Source: Altererythrobacter ishigakiensis (lineage in GTDB: Bacteria; Pseudomonadota; Alphaproteobacteria; Sphingomonadales; Sphingomonadaceae). Taken from it: a DNA stretch of 64,000 nucleotides. How positions within the stretch are numbered: the first letter of the stretch is position 1; the number at the start of each line of letters is the position of its first letter. The position numbers and the translations under genes were made by a program. Below the pieces are notes generated by a model. The model saw nothing but the letters and a program-made list of their open reading frames with translations, was not told the DNA's origin and searched no databases. The DNA is taken from the NCBI RefSeq assembly GCF_001663155.1, contig NZ_CP015963.1:1512001-1576000 (forward strand), read 5' to 3'. Shown here one piece after another: positions 18,780-28,410 of the stretch.

Positions 18780-18812
18780 ATTGATCTCTCTCCCATCATG
18801 CGGCTCTTGCTC

Positions 18813-19697
18813 TCAGGCCGCCTGTGCTTCCTCGTCTTGCTCTGGCTCGTCCAGGAAGCGGTGAATTGCTTCGACGCATTCATCGCTGTGGCTCAACAGG
18901 AACAAGTGGCCGCCGCCACGCAGGACCAGCAGCTCACTGTTTGGAATCAGTTTTTCCAGGAACCACCCATTGGTGAGCGGCACAATGTGGTCATCGTCTC
19001 CCATCAGGATCAAAGTCTTCTTGCGCATGAAAGGCAACGCGGGAACGCTGGTCCAACCAAGCATGGCAAGCAATTGATAGAAATAGCCGCGCGGGGACGG
19101 GGGCTTTAACCGATGGATATGCTCCATCTTGTTCATCGCTTTACCCAAGGCCCCGCCATAGAGAGTCTGGAAGTGTTCCTCCATGAAGGCCGCATCGATA
19201 TAGCGGCGCGGATCGGCCATCTTGCTTAGCGAGGCGGGATTGCCTGGCATCATGATCATGCCCGCGGTGGTCGCCGCCAGAATCAAGCGCCGTGTCCGTC
19301 CCGGGTGCTGAATTGCAAAATGTTGCGCCATTGCGCCGCCCCAACTGACGCCCATCACATCAACTTGGTCGATGCCGAATTTATCGAGCAGTTGCGCGGT
19401 GGTCCACGCCATGGTCACAGTATTATAGGGTACAACCGGCTCCGGCGAGCCGCCGACGCCAGGCATGTCGAACATGATAAATGCGCGATCCGGAAGAGCT
19501 TCGGCCAAAGGAGCAACCGCTTCAATGTTCGCGCCGATGCCGTTGAAGAACAGTATCGGCAAATGCTCGCTCGGCTTATCCAGTCGCCATGTGGCAACGC
19601 GCAATGTTCGCCCACGGACGCTTTCCATTGTTATGGTCGCGTCACGCATCGCTTCGTCGAGTGCTTCGTCGAGCACCTTTTCGCGTTTGTCCGCCAA
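18813..19697 (-). CDS. phaZ: Intracellular poly(3-hydroxyalkanoate) depolymerase-like hydrolase
   Basis: Alpha/beta hydrolase of 294 residues resembling the medium-chain-length PHA depolymerases that lie between two synthases in Pseudomonas. Seen: FFNGIGANIE oxyanion region, nucleophile Ser118 in GVSWGG, Asp in MGDDDHIVP, and His in GGGHLFLL. Its place 40 bases downstream of phaC supports a role in mobilising storage polyester. The frame opens with TTG (19697), preceded by AGGAC; the ATG at codon 17 (19649) is a possible alternative. The C-terminus is acidic (EPEQDEEAQAA). Confidence 0.85.
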   Translation of the reverse strand: MADKREKVLDEALDEAMRDATITMESVRGRTLRVATWRLDKPSEHLPILFFNGIGANIEAVAPLAEALPDRAFIMFDMPGVGGSPEPVVPYNTVTMAWTTAQLLDKFGIDQVDVMGVSWGGAMAQHFAIQHPGRTRRLILAATTAGMIMMPGNPASLSKMADPRRYIDAAFMEEHFQTLYGGALGKAMNKMEHIHRLKPPSPRGYFYQLLAMLGWTSVPALPFMRKKTLILMGDDDHIVPLTNGWFLEKLIPNSELLVLRGGGHLFLLSHSDECVEAIHRFLDEPEQDEEAQAA

Positions 19698-19737
19698 ATT
19701 CCCGTCCTGTCCTGCGACCCCTTTCGGGGACTTTTGT

Positions 19738-21435
19738 TTATCTTTCTTCCACTACGTAGAGACCGGGGGCTGGGTCCAGAGGCTTGTACTCCTCGTTCCC
19801 CAGTTCTGTTGGGGCCGGTTTCATGTCGCCGGAGCGCTTTTTCATCCAATCCATCCAGAATGGCCACCAGCTGCCGGCCACTTCTTCAGTGCCTTCCAGC
19901 CATTCGTCAGCGGTTGCTGGCAATTTACCCTTCTTCTTCTGGACGAAATACTTCGCTTTGGGATTGCCCGGCGGGTTGAGGATCGCCTGCATGTGTCCGG
20001 ACTGTGAAAGAACGTACGTAACGTCCTTGGAACCAAACAATTGTGTGGACCGATACGTCGCTTTCCATGGCGTGATATGGTCCGTCACACCGCCCAGAAT
20101 AAACATGTCAGATTTGACCTTGCTCAGGTCAATCTTGTGCCCAGCCATCTCAACTTCGCCCTTTTTGGTGAAAGCGAGCGTTTCGAACAGCGTCAGGAAA
20201 TCGCCCATCAGGCTGGCGGACAGATTGGTCGCGTCAGAGTTCCAGTAGAGCACATCGAAGGCGGGTGGGTCCTGCCCGAGCAGGTAGTTATTGATCACAT
20301 AGTTCCAGATCAGATCGTTCGGGCGTAACCACGCAAAACCACGGGCAAGATCATCAGCCTTGATAATACCTTTCTTCTCTGCTCGCTGGCGGGCCAGCTT
20401 CATGCCGTTTTCGGAAACCAGTGAGCCCGCTTCGATATCGCGCTCTTTAGGGTGCAGAACGCAAACCATTAACGTCAGCGAGCCAAGGATATCGTTCTTC
20501 TGCGATGCCAGCTTGGATGCGAGCACGCTGGCAGTTTGTCCGCCAGAACAGCCCGCGGACACGTTGACCTTCTTGGAGCCTGTAATGTCTGCGACTGCCT
20601 GGATCGCTTCCTCGCAAGAGGCGATATAGTCATCCATCCCCCACACGCCCTGTTCCTTGGACGGGTTGCGCCAGGAGATGACGAAAGTCTGGATGCCATT
20701 GTCAACCTGATACTTGATCACTGACTTCTCTGGCGAAAGGTCATTGATGTACATCTTGTTGATCTGAGGCGGGATCGTCAGCTGGGGAATCTCATGTACT
20801 TCGTCGGTGGTCGGCGCATAGTGCACCAGCTCAAACATCTCCGTACGAAGAACAACAGAGCCCTTTGATGTAGCGATATTCTCGCCCAGCTTGAACGGTC
20901 GCTTGTCGACCTGGCTCACCATCCCCTTGTTTTCGGTGATATCCTTGTATGCGTTTTGCAGGCCCTTGATCAGCGACAGGCCGCCGCTGTTGATGACTTG
21001 CTTCTGTGCGACAGGATTTCCGATCAGCGTATTTGTCGGGGCGAGGCTATCGATGATGATATTGGAAATGAAGTTTGCGCGATCACGCTCGAGATCGTCC
21101 AGTTCCAGCTCTTGCAACCAATTCGACATGCCTTTCTGGATCGCCAGGTAATACTGCGCGCCCGCACGAAAGAATGGATTGTACTGCCACGCCGGGTCCA
21201 TGAAGCGCTTGTCTTTAGGGTCGGGCGCTAGATCAGACTTGCCGGTCATGATCTTGATCATGTCCTCACCCATGCTTTGCGCATGCTTCATCAGACGCTT
21301 TGGATCAGAGGCAGTTTCGCGCAACAGGACCGCCACAGCGCCAACGAAGTCTTCTCGCGCGACCCCGATCAGCGGCCCCAGCGCATTGGTCGATTGTGCT
21401 GCTTCGTTCTCGAGTTTGCTGCTCTGCGACATCAT
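19738..21435 (-). CDS. phaC: Poly(3-hydroxyalkanoate) synthase, class-II-like
   Basis: Polymerises 3-hydroxyacyl-CoA into storage polyester on granules. The 565-residue protein carries the catalytic Cys296 in the lipase-like box SAGCSGGQT, preceded by NKMYINDLSPEKS and VISWRNPSKEQ. The catalytic Asp region (GVTDHITPWKAT) and His (SQSGHMQAI) follow near the C-terminus. The box and surrounding residues resemble the Pseudomonas class II synthases more than the class I enzymes usual in alphaproteobacteria. No phaE, phaR or phasin gene is adjacent. Divergent from a c-di-GMP enzyme gene across a 214-bp gap. Confidence 0.9.
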   Translation of the reverse strand: MMSQSSKLENEAAQSTNALGPLIGVAREDFVGAVAVLLRETASDPKRLMKHAQSMGEDMIKIMTGKSDLAPDPKDKRFMDPAWQYNPFFRAGAQYYLAIQKGMSNWLQELELDDLERDRANFISNIIIDSLAPTNTLIGNPVAQKQVINSGGLSLIKGLQNAYKDITENKGMVSQVDKRPFKLGENIATSKGSVVLRTEMFELVHYAPTTDEVHEIPQLTIPPQINKMYINDLSPEKSVIKYQVDNGIQTFVISWRNPSKEQGVWGMDDYIASCEEAIQAVADITGSKKVNVSAGCSGGQTASVLASKLASQKNDILGSLTLMVCVLHPKERDIEAGSLVSENGMKLARQRAEKKGIIKADDLARGFAWLRPNDLIWNYVINNYLLGQDPPAFDVLYWNSDATNLSASLMGDFLTLFETLAFTKKGEVEMAGHKIDLSKVKSDMFILGGVTDHITPWKATYRSTQLFGSKDVTYVLSQSGHMQAILNPPGNPKAKYFVQKKKGKLPATADEWLEGTEEVAGSWWPFWMDWMKKRSGDMKPAPTELGNEEYKPLDPAPGLYVVEER

Positions 21436-21649
21436 TTACCCCGGCGTTTATAAAAGACCTGAAAAGAGAGCCTTCTAGATGGCGTTCCATGTTCAGATTG
21501 GCAAGCGCCCAAAATGAGGAGGGACTGCGGTCCTCTTCGGAGGAATACGAACGTCATCATTAATTATCTGTTTGGAAACACTTATCGACTAGTGGATCGT
21601 CGAGGAAATCAGGTGGTCGCGAAAGTGGCCGAAATCAGGACTTTTTACA

Positions 21650-23827
21650 TTGGCCAAGCCATTGTCGGTATTGAAAGATATATTCGTCAGCAGGCGGCAA
21701 GCCGCGGATGCTGCGCGCAAGGCACAGATGATTGACAGCTTTGAGAGTGCAGGACTGGGGTATTTCTGGTCGACCGATGCACAGGGCAATATCGATTATC
21801 TAACGCCGTCTGCCTTCAGCAATCTTGGATGGAACCGCAAGGCTGTGACCGGCACGCCGATCAGCAACCATTTATTACCTGCGGAAGATCCAGACAAAGG
21901 CAATGAACGCCCTCTGTCGTTTCTACTTTCCGCGCGAAACTCGATTACAGGTCTCACCGTAAAGTTGAAGACTGACATTGGCGATGTCTGGTGGGAAATT
22001 TCCGGCAAGCCTCAGTTTGACGCATCTGGTGAATTCGCAGGGTATCGAGGCAGCGCCAAGGACATTACGCATAGTCGGACTGAAGCGGCCGCCAATGATC
22101 GCCGCACCCAAGTCGATACGCTTACCGGCCTTGCCAACAAGACACAAATCAAGCGTGTTCTTACGCAAAACTTACGCGTGTTTAGAAACACTAAGCAGTC
22201 CTGCGCAGTCCTCATGGTCGACCTTGATCGCTTCAAACAGGTCAACGAAACACTTGGTCAGGCTGCCGGCAATGAGCTCCTTAAACAAGCAGCTGGCCGA
22301 CTTGGCCGCATTGCAAGCGACAAGATTTCGATTGCGCGATTGAGCGCAGACGAATTTCTGGTTGTGATGCCGGACGTGGATGACCGCGCAATCCTTGGCG
22401 ATATGGCTCAGCGTGTTGTGCAAATTCTCTCGCAGCCATTTGCGATTGACAGCAATCAGGCCAACGTAGGCGCTTCGGTTGGGATCGCGGTCGCTCCTTA
22501 CGATGGAGTCGAAACTGATGAGCTTCTCAATGCATCAGAAATGGCTTTGTTTGCTGCCAAGGGAAGCGGAAATGGCAAATATCGCTTCTACTCTAGCGAT
22601 CTGAAAAAACAGGCCAAGCACCGTGGTGAGATTGAGTCTGAATTGCGCGAAGCGATCGCCAAGGATCAGCTGCGCATGTTCTATCAACCTATCATCTGCG
22701 CAAGAACACATGCGCTGAAATGTGTTGAAGCTTTGATCAGGTGGGATCACCCCGAACGCGGCTGGATTTCGCCTGGAGAATTCATACCCATTGCTGAAGA
22801 ATCCGGAGTGATCCGCAAGGTAGGCGCATGGGCGTTGCGACAAGTCTGTGAGGACGCGCAAAACTGGCCGGTTGAAATTCGCGCTGCAATCAACGTGTCC
22901 GCGGTGCAGTTTGAGCATGATGATTTCGTCCAGATCGCCAAGAAAGCTTTGATTGAATCTGGCATTGAGCCATCGAGGATCGAGCTTGAAATTACGGAAA
23001 GTGTCTTCGTCGGCGACTATGACGGGATCATGAAGATTTTCAAAGGTTTGAAGGGTCTGGGGGTCCGCCTGTCATTGGACGATTTTGGTACCGGTTACAG
23101 CTCTCTAAGCTATCTGCGCAATGCGCCATTTGACAAGATCAAGATCGATCAGAGCTTTGTTCGTGGGTGCACAGAACCGGGCAATAACAATTCGGCTATT
23201 ATACGGGCGATTGTCAGTTTGGCAGAAGCGCTCGACATGGAGACTGTCGCTGAAGGCATTGAAGCGAAGGATGAGCTTGAATTGGTCAAGCGGCGCGGCG
23301 CAACACACCTGCAAGGGCTGATATTCTCGGGCGCAGTTTCCAATGATGAATTGCTCGCGAAACTTGAGAGCGGTGTACTGACTTATGAACCGCGTGGCCC
23401 TGAAAAGTATCGCGCTGACAGGCGAACAGAATTTCGCAGGATCGGCCTGATTCACGACGATCATCGTTATGATGTCGTATTGCGTAACCTCTCCAAGAGC
23501 GGAGCCTTGATTGAGGGGCTTCTGCGCGTACCGGTGGGCACTGAAATTGTGCTCGATCTTGGAGGTGGCCAACTTGCGGTGGCCACGGTGCGGCGATCCA
23601 ATGAATATGCGCAAGGGGTCGAATTCGAAACACCCCTGATCAGCGACGGCGCCGACGGTTTGTGCACTCGCCACCGGGTCTCTCCATATCAGATCGAAGC
23701 GGCTGGAAGGCCACTTGCCGCTTTGCCGGATGATCCCTACGCGGCGATGAGTTCAGGATATCAGGCGCATGCGAGACCAAAGGCTTTCGTCCAGGTCGAT
23801 ACGTCGCGTCGAGACGCAGCTGCGTAA
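21650..23827 (+). CDS. PAS-GGDEF-EAL-PilZ protein, degenerate GGDEF, intact EAL
   Basis: A 725-residue cytoplasmic c-di-GMP protein. Domains: PAS (about 28-140), GGDEF (150-315), EAL (325-575) and PilZ (585-690). The cyclase site is SADEF (232-236) instead of GGDEF, and the substrate-binding run reads VNETLGQAAGNELL, with changes at positions normally Asp, His and Asp, so cyclase activity is unlikely. The EAL domain keeps EAL (360-362), INVSAVQF, LEITES, DDFGTG (477-482), KID (498-500) and AEGIE (Glu535), so phosphodiesterase activity is predicted. The PilZ motifs RTEFR and NLSKSG are present. The frame opens at TTG 21650; ATG 21728 is a possible shorter start. Followed by a paralogue with the opposite pattern. 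Confidence 0.87.
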   Translation: MAKPLSVLKDIFVSRRQAADAARKAQMIDSFESAGLGYFWSTDAQGNIDYLTPSAFSNLGWNRKAVTGTPISNHLLPAEDPDKGNERPLSFLLSARNSITGLTVKLKTDIGDVWWEISGKPQFDASGEFAGYRGSAKDITHSRTEAAANDRRTQVDTLTGLANKTQIKRVLTQNLRVFRNTKQSCAVLMVDLDRFKQVNETLGQAAGNELLKQAAGRLGRIASDKISIARLSADEFLVVMPDVDDRAILGDMAQRVVQILSQPFAIDSNQANVGASVGIAVAPYDGVETDELLNASEMALFAAKGSGNGKYRFYSSDLKKQAKHRGEIESELREAIAKDQLRMFYQPIICARTHALKCVEALIRWDHPERGWISPGEFIPIAEESGVIRKVGAWALRQVCEDAQNWPVEIRAAINVSAVQFEHDDFVQIAKKALIESGIEPSRIELEITESVFVGDYDGIMKIFKGLKGLGVRLSLDDFGTGYSSLSYLRNAPFDKIKIDQSFVRGCTEPGNNNSAIIRAIVSLAEALDMETVAEGIEAKDELELVKRRGATHLQGLIFSGAVSNDELLAKLESGVLTYEPRGPEKYRADRRTEFRRIGLIHDDHRYDVVLRNLSKSGALIEGLLRVPVGTEIVLDLGGGQLAVATVRRSNEYAQGVEFETPLISDGADGLCTRHRVSPYQIEAAGRPLAALPDDPYAAMSSGYQAHARPKAFVQVDTSRRDAAA

Positions 23828-23888
23828 GCCGCAGTTAGCCGGCGCGGTCGCCGCCGAAAATTAGGAGAAAAATAACCATCTGGCTTTA

Positions 23889-23913
23889 GATCCCGGAAAG
23901 TGGCTTCGGGATC
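23889..23913. repeat. Inverted repeat in the leader of the second c-di-GMP gene
   Basis: A 7-bp perfect inverted repeat (23889-23895 and 23907-23913, 11-base loop) lies 30 bases before the start of the second PAS-GGDEF-EAL-PilZ gene. It could be an operator, an mRNA hairpin or chance. There is no T tract, so it is not a standard terminator. Confidence 0.35.
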
Positions 23914-23942
23914 GAAGCGAGTAAGTCGAGGAGATTGTGGGC

Positions 23943-26147
23943 GTGCCCCTCAAGGGACTCTTGTCGGGTAAAGAAGGCGGACTTTTCGCCTCTGCTGGCC
24001 GTCGTTTTGGCGGGGCTGGCGCGAATTCGATGTCCGACGCCGACAAGCTCACAATGCTTGATGAACTCGAGCAGTCTGGACTCGGATGGTTCTGGTCGAC
24101 CGACAAGCAAGGCAATCTTACCTATATCAGCGGCGCAATCGCCGATCGCATTGAATTGACCATTCCTGATCTCATCGGCCAACCTTTGACGGGATTATTC
24201 GAGTCAAAGGAGGGAGACGGTCGGTCCAAATCACTCTCTTTGAAACTTGGCGCGCGCAAGCCGTTTTCCGGATTTGCGGTCGCTCCCAGCAAAGGCAATT
24301 CCAAAGTGGTGATCCGGCTTGCGGGTCGGCCGGCATTTGAAAGGAACGGCACGTTTTGTGGATTTCGAGGTACCGGGACTGACATAACCGAAGAATATTA
24401 CCGCGAGGAAGAAACCGCGCGGCTGGCAAAGTATGACTCCTTGACCGGGCTTTTCAATCGGCACCGCATGGCCCATTCGATTGAAACAACGCTCACTGCG
24501 TTTCGTTCGGCAAAACGCAATTGCGCCATCATGATGCTGGACCTTGACCGTTTCAAACAGGTCAATGACACGCTTGGCCACGCTGCTGGCGATGAATTGT
24601 TGAAGCAGGTTGCAAGTCGCTTGCAGCGTGCGGTTGAAAAGGACTGTGAAATCGGGCGCCTTGGCGGCGACGAATTCCAGATAATGCTGCCTGACATCGA
24701 TGATCGCGGCGAATTGGGAGAGATCGCGGCACGAATTATCGCGATGCTGACTCAGCCATACTCGCTCGATGAAGGCCGCTGCATGATCGGGGCATCTGTC
24801 GGGATTGCCGTGGCGCCGCACGATGGGCTTAATCGCGAGGCAATTGTCAGGTCAGCTGATCTGGCGCTTTATGCGGCCAAGAATGGTGGGCGTGGTCAAT
24901 ATCGCTTCTACTCCGGTGACCTCGAGAACGAAGCTATTTTCCGCCGACGTCTCGAAGAAAGCCTGCAGGAGGCGATCCGGGACGAGCAGCTGTTCCTGAC
25001 TTATCAACCGATGGTTTCCGCTGAGTCGCAGAGGGTAATTGCGTTAGAGGCGCAGACACGCTGGCAGCATCCGCAGAGAGGCGAAATTGACAATGATGAA
25101 TTCCAGTCGATCGTCGAGAACTCGGCCCATGTAATCGAAGTAGGCAATTGGGCGATTCGGCAAGCTTGCCGGGAAGCAAGTCAGTGGCCTGACCCGCTGC
25201 GCGTGACAGTCAATGTACCTAGCAAGCAGTTTGCTTCGGAGGGCTTTGTCGAGAGTGTTGCTCAAGCCCTGAACGATACCGAACTCGCACCTGACCGGTT
25301 GGAACTGGAAGTCAAGGAATCGGTATTTGTTGGTGACAGCAATGTCGTCGACAAGGTTCTTGGCCAGTTATTCAAGCTAGGCGTGCGGTTGACCCTCGAT
25401 GAATTTGGTACGGGGTATTCTTCGCTCGGATACCTGCGCCGCGCGCCATTTGACTCGATCAAGATTGGCGAGAGCTTTTGTCCTTCACATCTCGACAGCC
25501 ACTCTCAGGAGCTGGGATTAGTAAAAGCGGTGGTGGCGCTGGCAAAGGCGCTGGACATGTCGACCATCGCCAGCGAGATCGAAACGATCTCCCAGCAACA
25601 GGCATTGGCAAGCGTGGGGGTCAGCTTGTTGCAAGGGGCAGTGTATGCTGACGCCGTTTCGGGCGAAGAGGTGCATGAACAGTTGGCGACCGGTGGCTGG
25701 ATGATTGAGCCCTCAGCTGGCCGCGGGTCACGTGCAAAACGGCGCACGCTTCTGCGCAAGATCCACGTTATTCATGACGATCACTCTTACGAGGTCACAC
25801 TCCGCAATCTCTCCAAAACAGGCGCATTGTTGCAGGGGCTGGAAAATGTGCCGCTGGATACGCAGTTTGTCGTTGATCTGGGCGGCGGACAGCTTGCGGT
25901 TGCGACAGTGATCCGTTCGAACCGCGACACACAAGGGGTCGAGTTTGAGACGCCGCTGATCGGCGACGGCGCGGGCGGACTGTGCACTCGTCACCGCGTT
26001 TCACCGTATGAATTGGCGTCCGCAGGTGCACCTTTGGCGGCATTGTCAAAAGGCAATTACAATTCGATGCAGGGAAGCATGCTGGGCGATGGCACCAGCG
26101 TGCCGAAGTTCGCATACGCCCCGGTCGGCTCTTCCGAAGCAGCCTGA
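23943..26147 (+). CDS. PAS-GGDEF-EAL-PilZ protein, intact GGDEF, degenerate EAL
   Basis: Paralogue of the preceding gene, about 734 residues with the same order PAS, GGDEF, EAL, PilZ. Here the cyclase domain is canonical: FKQVNDTLGHAAGDELL and RLGGDEF (GGDEF at 241-245); no RxxD inhibitory site is visible in the usual place. The EAL domain has lost key residues: EAL reads EAQ (369-371), DDFGTG reads DEFGTG (486-), KID reads KIG, and AEGIE reads ASEIE, which removes the usual catalytic Glu. It is therefore predicted to be a cyclase. PilZ motifs RTLLR and NLSKTG remain. Start: GAGGAG is nine bases before the GTG at 23943 and only three before the GTG at 23937. The gap to the first gene is about 115 bases. 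Confidence 0.87.
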   Translation: MPLKGLLSGKEGGLFASAGRRFGGAGANSMSDADKLTMLDELEQSGLGWFWSTDKQGNLTYISGAIADRIELTIPDLIGQPLTGLFESKEGDGRSKSLSLKLGARKPFSGFAVAPSKGNSKVVIRLAGRPAFERNGTFCGFRGTGTDITEEYYREEETARLAKYDSLTGLFNRHRMAHSIETTLTAFRSAKRNCAIMMLDLDRFKQVNDTLGHAAGDELLKQVASRLQRAVEKDCEIGRLGGDEFQIMLPDIDDRGELGEIAARIIAMLTQPYSLDEGRCMIGASVGIAVAPHDGLNREAIVRSADLALYAAKNGGRGQYRFYSGDLENEAIFRRRLEESLQEAIRDEQLFLTYQPMVSAESQRVIALEAQTRWQHPQRGEIDNDEFQSIVENSAHVIEVGNWAIRQACREASQWPDPLRVTVNVPSKQFASEGFVESVAQALNDTELAPDRLELEVKESVFVGDSNVVDKVLGQLFKLGVRLTLDEFGTGYSSLGYLRRAPFDSIKIGESFCPSHLDSHSQELGLVKAVVALAKALDMSTIASEIETISQQQALASVGVSLLQGAVYADAVSGEEVHEQLATGGWMIEPSAGRGSRAKRRTLLRKIHVIHDDHSYEVTLRNLSKTGALLQGLENVPLDTQFVVDLGGGQLAVATVIRSNRDTQGVEFETPLIGDGAGGLCTRHRVSPYELASAGAPLAALSKGNYNSMQGSMLGDGTSVPKFAYAPVGSSEAA

Positions 26148-26255
26148 ATCGACAATAGAATTCGCCACGATGCAATCGGCGGGCTGACAGGCGCGGCGAG
26201 GGCGGCTAAAGGGCGTCGCAAAGCGCTATTTTGCGCAATCAATTAGCGACACCTG

Positions 26256-28073
26256 ATGACTGACCTCTCCAAGATCCGCAATTTCTCCATTATCGCCCAT
26301 ATCGATCACGGCAAGTCCACGCTGGCTGACCGGCTGATCCAGTATTGCGGCGGCCTGACCGAGCGTGAAATGTCCGAGCAAGTGCTCGATAACATGGACA
26401 TTGAGCGTGAACGCGGCATCACCATCAAGGCGCAGACCGTGCGGCTCAACTACACCGCCAAGGATGGCGAGACCTATGAGCTGAACCTGATGGACACGCC
26501 CGGCCACGTGGATTTCGCTTACGAGGTCAGCCGCTCACTCGCCGCATGCGAAGGCGCACTGCTGATTGTGGACGCCGCGCAGGGCGTAGAGGCGCAAACG
26601 CTCGCCAATGTCTACCAATCGATCGAGCATGACCACGAAATCGTGCCTGTCATCAACAAGATTGACCTGCCCGCGGCAGAGCCGGACAAGGTCCGCGCAG
26701 AGATCGAGGACATCATTGGCCTCGACGCATCCGAAGCCGTGCTGACCAGCGCTAAATCGGGCATCGGCATCGAAGATGTGCTGGAGGCGGTCGTCGCCAA
26801 AATCCCCGCACCATCAGGCGACCGCGACGCGCCGCTGAAGGCCTCGCTGGTTGACAGCTGGTACGACCCCTACCTCGGCGTTGTCATCCTCGTCCGCGTG
26901 ATCGACGGCGTCATCACCAAGGGGCTGAACGTCAAATTCATGCAGGGCGGGACGCAGCACCTGATTGACCGCGTCGGCTGCTTCACCCCCAAACGCACGG
27001 ACCTGCCTGAAATCGGCCCCGGCGAAATCGGCTTCATCACCGCGCAGATCAAAGAGGTTGAGCAAGCCCGCGTGGGTGACACGATCACCACGGTCAAGAA
27101 CGGCGCGCCCGAACCGCTGAAGGGCTATAAGGAAGTGCAGCCGGTGGTTTTCTGCGGGCTTTTCCCGGTCGACGCGGCAGACTTCGAGAAACTGCGTGAG
27201 AGCATCGGCAAGCTGCGCCTCAATGACGCCAGCTTCAGCTACGAGATGGAGAGCTCCGCCGCGCTCGGTTTCGGCTTCCGCGCGGGCTTCCTTGGCCTGT
27301 TGCACCTTGAGATCATTCAAGAGCGGCTGAGCCGCGAATACGATCTCGATCTCATCACCACCGCGCCTTCGGTGGTGTACCGCGTGCACCTCAGCAAGTC
27401 GAAGAATGAAGACGCCAAGGTCATCGACATTCACAACCCCGCCGATTGGCCCGATGTGAACCGAATCGACGTGATCGAGGAGCCGTGGATCAAGGCGGTG
27501 ATCTACACGCCGGACGAGTATCTGGGCGCGATCCTGAAACTGTGTCAGGACCGGCGCGGCATTCAGACCGATCTGACTTATGTCGGCGGTCGCGCGCAGG
27601 TCACTTACGAGTTGCCGCTGAATGAAGTGGTGTTCGATTTTTATGACCGGCTGAAGAGCATCTCCAGAGGCTATGCCAGCTTTGACTATGAACAGATTGG
27701 CCTGCGCGAAGGCGATCTGGTGAAAATGAACATTCTGGTGAATGCGGAGCCCGTCGATGCGCTATCGCTGATCGTGCACCGCTCCGTTGCGGAAGAGCGC
27801 GGGCGCGGCATGTGCGAACGGCTGAAAGACCTGATCCCGCGCCACCTGTTCAAGATCCCAATCCAGGCGGCGATTGGCGGCAAGATCATCGCGCGCGAGA
27901 CGATCGCCGCGCTGCGCAAGGATGTGACCGCGAAATGCTATGGCGGCGACATTACCCGCAAGAAGAAACTGCTGGAGAAGCAGAAAAAGGGTAAGGCAAG
28001 GATGCGCGAATACGGGAATGTTAGTATTCCGCAGGAAGCCTTTATTGCGGCGCTCAGGATGGGAGAGGAGTAG
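26256..28073 (+). CDS. lepA: Elongation factor 4 (LepA) GTPase
   Basis: Ribosome-associated translational GTPase linked to back-translocation and ribosome assembly. The 605-residue protein begins [20 protein letters not shown] (P-loop), followed by the switch I region [19 protein letters not shown] (G3) and NKIDLP (G4). The EF-G-like domains lead to the LepA-specific C-terminal domain with [18 protein letters not shown]. Length and motifs match the family. The ATG at 26256 is preceded by only a weak ribosome-binding site. No signal peptidase gene follows, unlike in E. coli. Confidence 0.98.
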   Translation: MTDLSKIRNFSIIAHIDHGKSTLADRLIQYCGGLTEREMSEQVLDNMDIERERGITIKAQTVRLNYTAKDGETYELNLMDTPGHVDFAYEVSRSLAACEGALLIVDAAQGVEAQTLANVYQSIEHDHEIVPVINKIDLPAAEPDKVRAEIEDIIGLDASEAVLTSAKSGIGIEDVLEAVVAKIPAPSGDRDAPLKASLVDSWYDPYLGVVILVRVIDGVITKGLNVKFMQGGTQHLIDRVGCFTPKRTDLPEIGPGEIGFITAQIKEVEQARVGDTITTVKNGAPEPLKGYKEVQPVVFCGLFPVDAADFEKLRESIGKLRLNDASFSYEMESSAALGFGFRAGFLGLLHLEIIQERLSREYDLDLITTAPSVVYRVHLSKSKNEDAKVIDIHNPADWPDVNRIDVIEEPWIKAVIYTPDEYLGAILKLCQDRRGIQTDLTYVGGRAQVTYELPLNEVVFDFYDRLKSISRGYASFDYEQIGLREGDLVKMNILVNAEPVDALSLIVHRSVAEERGRGMCERLKDLIPRHLFKIPIQAAIGGKIIARETIAALRKDVTAKCYGGDITRKKKLLEKQKKGKARMREYGNVSIPQEAFIAALRMGEE

Positions 28074-28410
28074 GGGTGAAGCCCCGCGCCTAGCGCAGAC
28101 GTTTGCGCCGCAAACGACAAGCTAGAAGCGAGTGGCTGCAACTCCGGCTAGCGGGTCTGCGAAGCAGAACCAGATTGACGTCACGCGGCGCATGAAGCGA
28201 TTGCAACTGCAATCGTGGAACGGCGGGTTACGGACTTGCTCCATTTTTGGTCGCTTTGACTTGATGCGTGTTCCTGCTTTGTTTAATATGCCTATTCGTA
28301 TGAAGCAGTGGATAGCTCTAGCGCTCGTCTGGGTTGAATGCCTTTCATCAACAAACTCGCATCAACTTCACTTGGCGTTCAGCAGACGGCTGGTTATAGG
28401 CCCAGACACG
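28074..28410. other. 337-base gap with several small palindromes
   Basis: No convincing gene in this gap between lepA and bamD. It contains three short inverted repeats: CGTTTGC-GCC-GCAAACG (28100-28116), TCTGC-GAA-GCAGA (about 28155-28167) and an 8-bp palindrome CGATTGCA-AC-TGCAATCG (28198-28215). A frame open from 28132 runs into bamD, but its N-terminal part is unlike any protein I recognise. The promoter of bamD should lie here, as the AT-richer part at 28240-28320 would allow. Confidence 0.5.

Noticed and set aside
28132..28410. N-terminal extension of bamD by 93 codons
   Set aside because: The extra residues match nothing known and precede an obvious lipoprotein signal peptide, which must be at the N-terminus.
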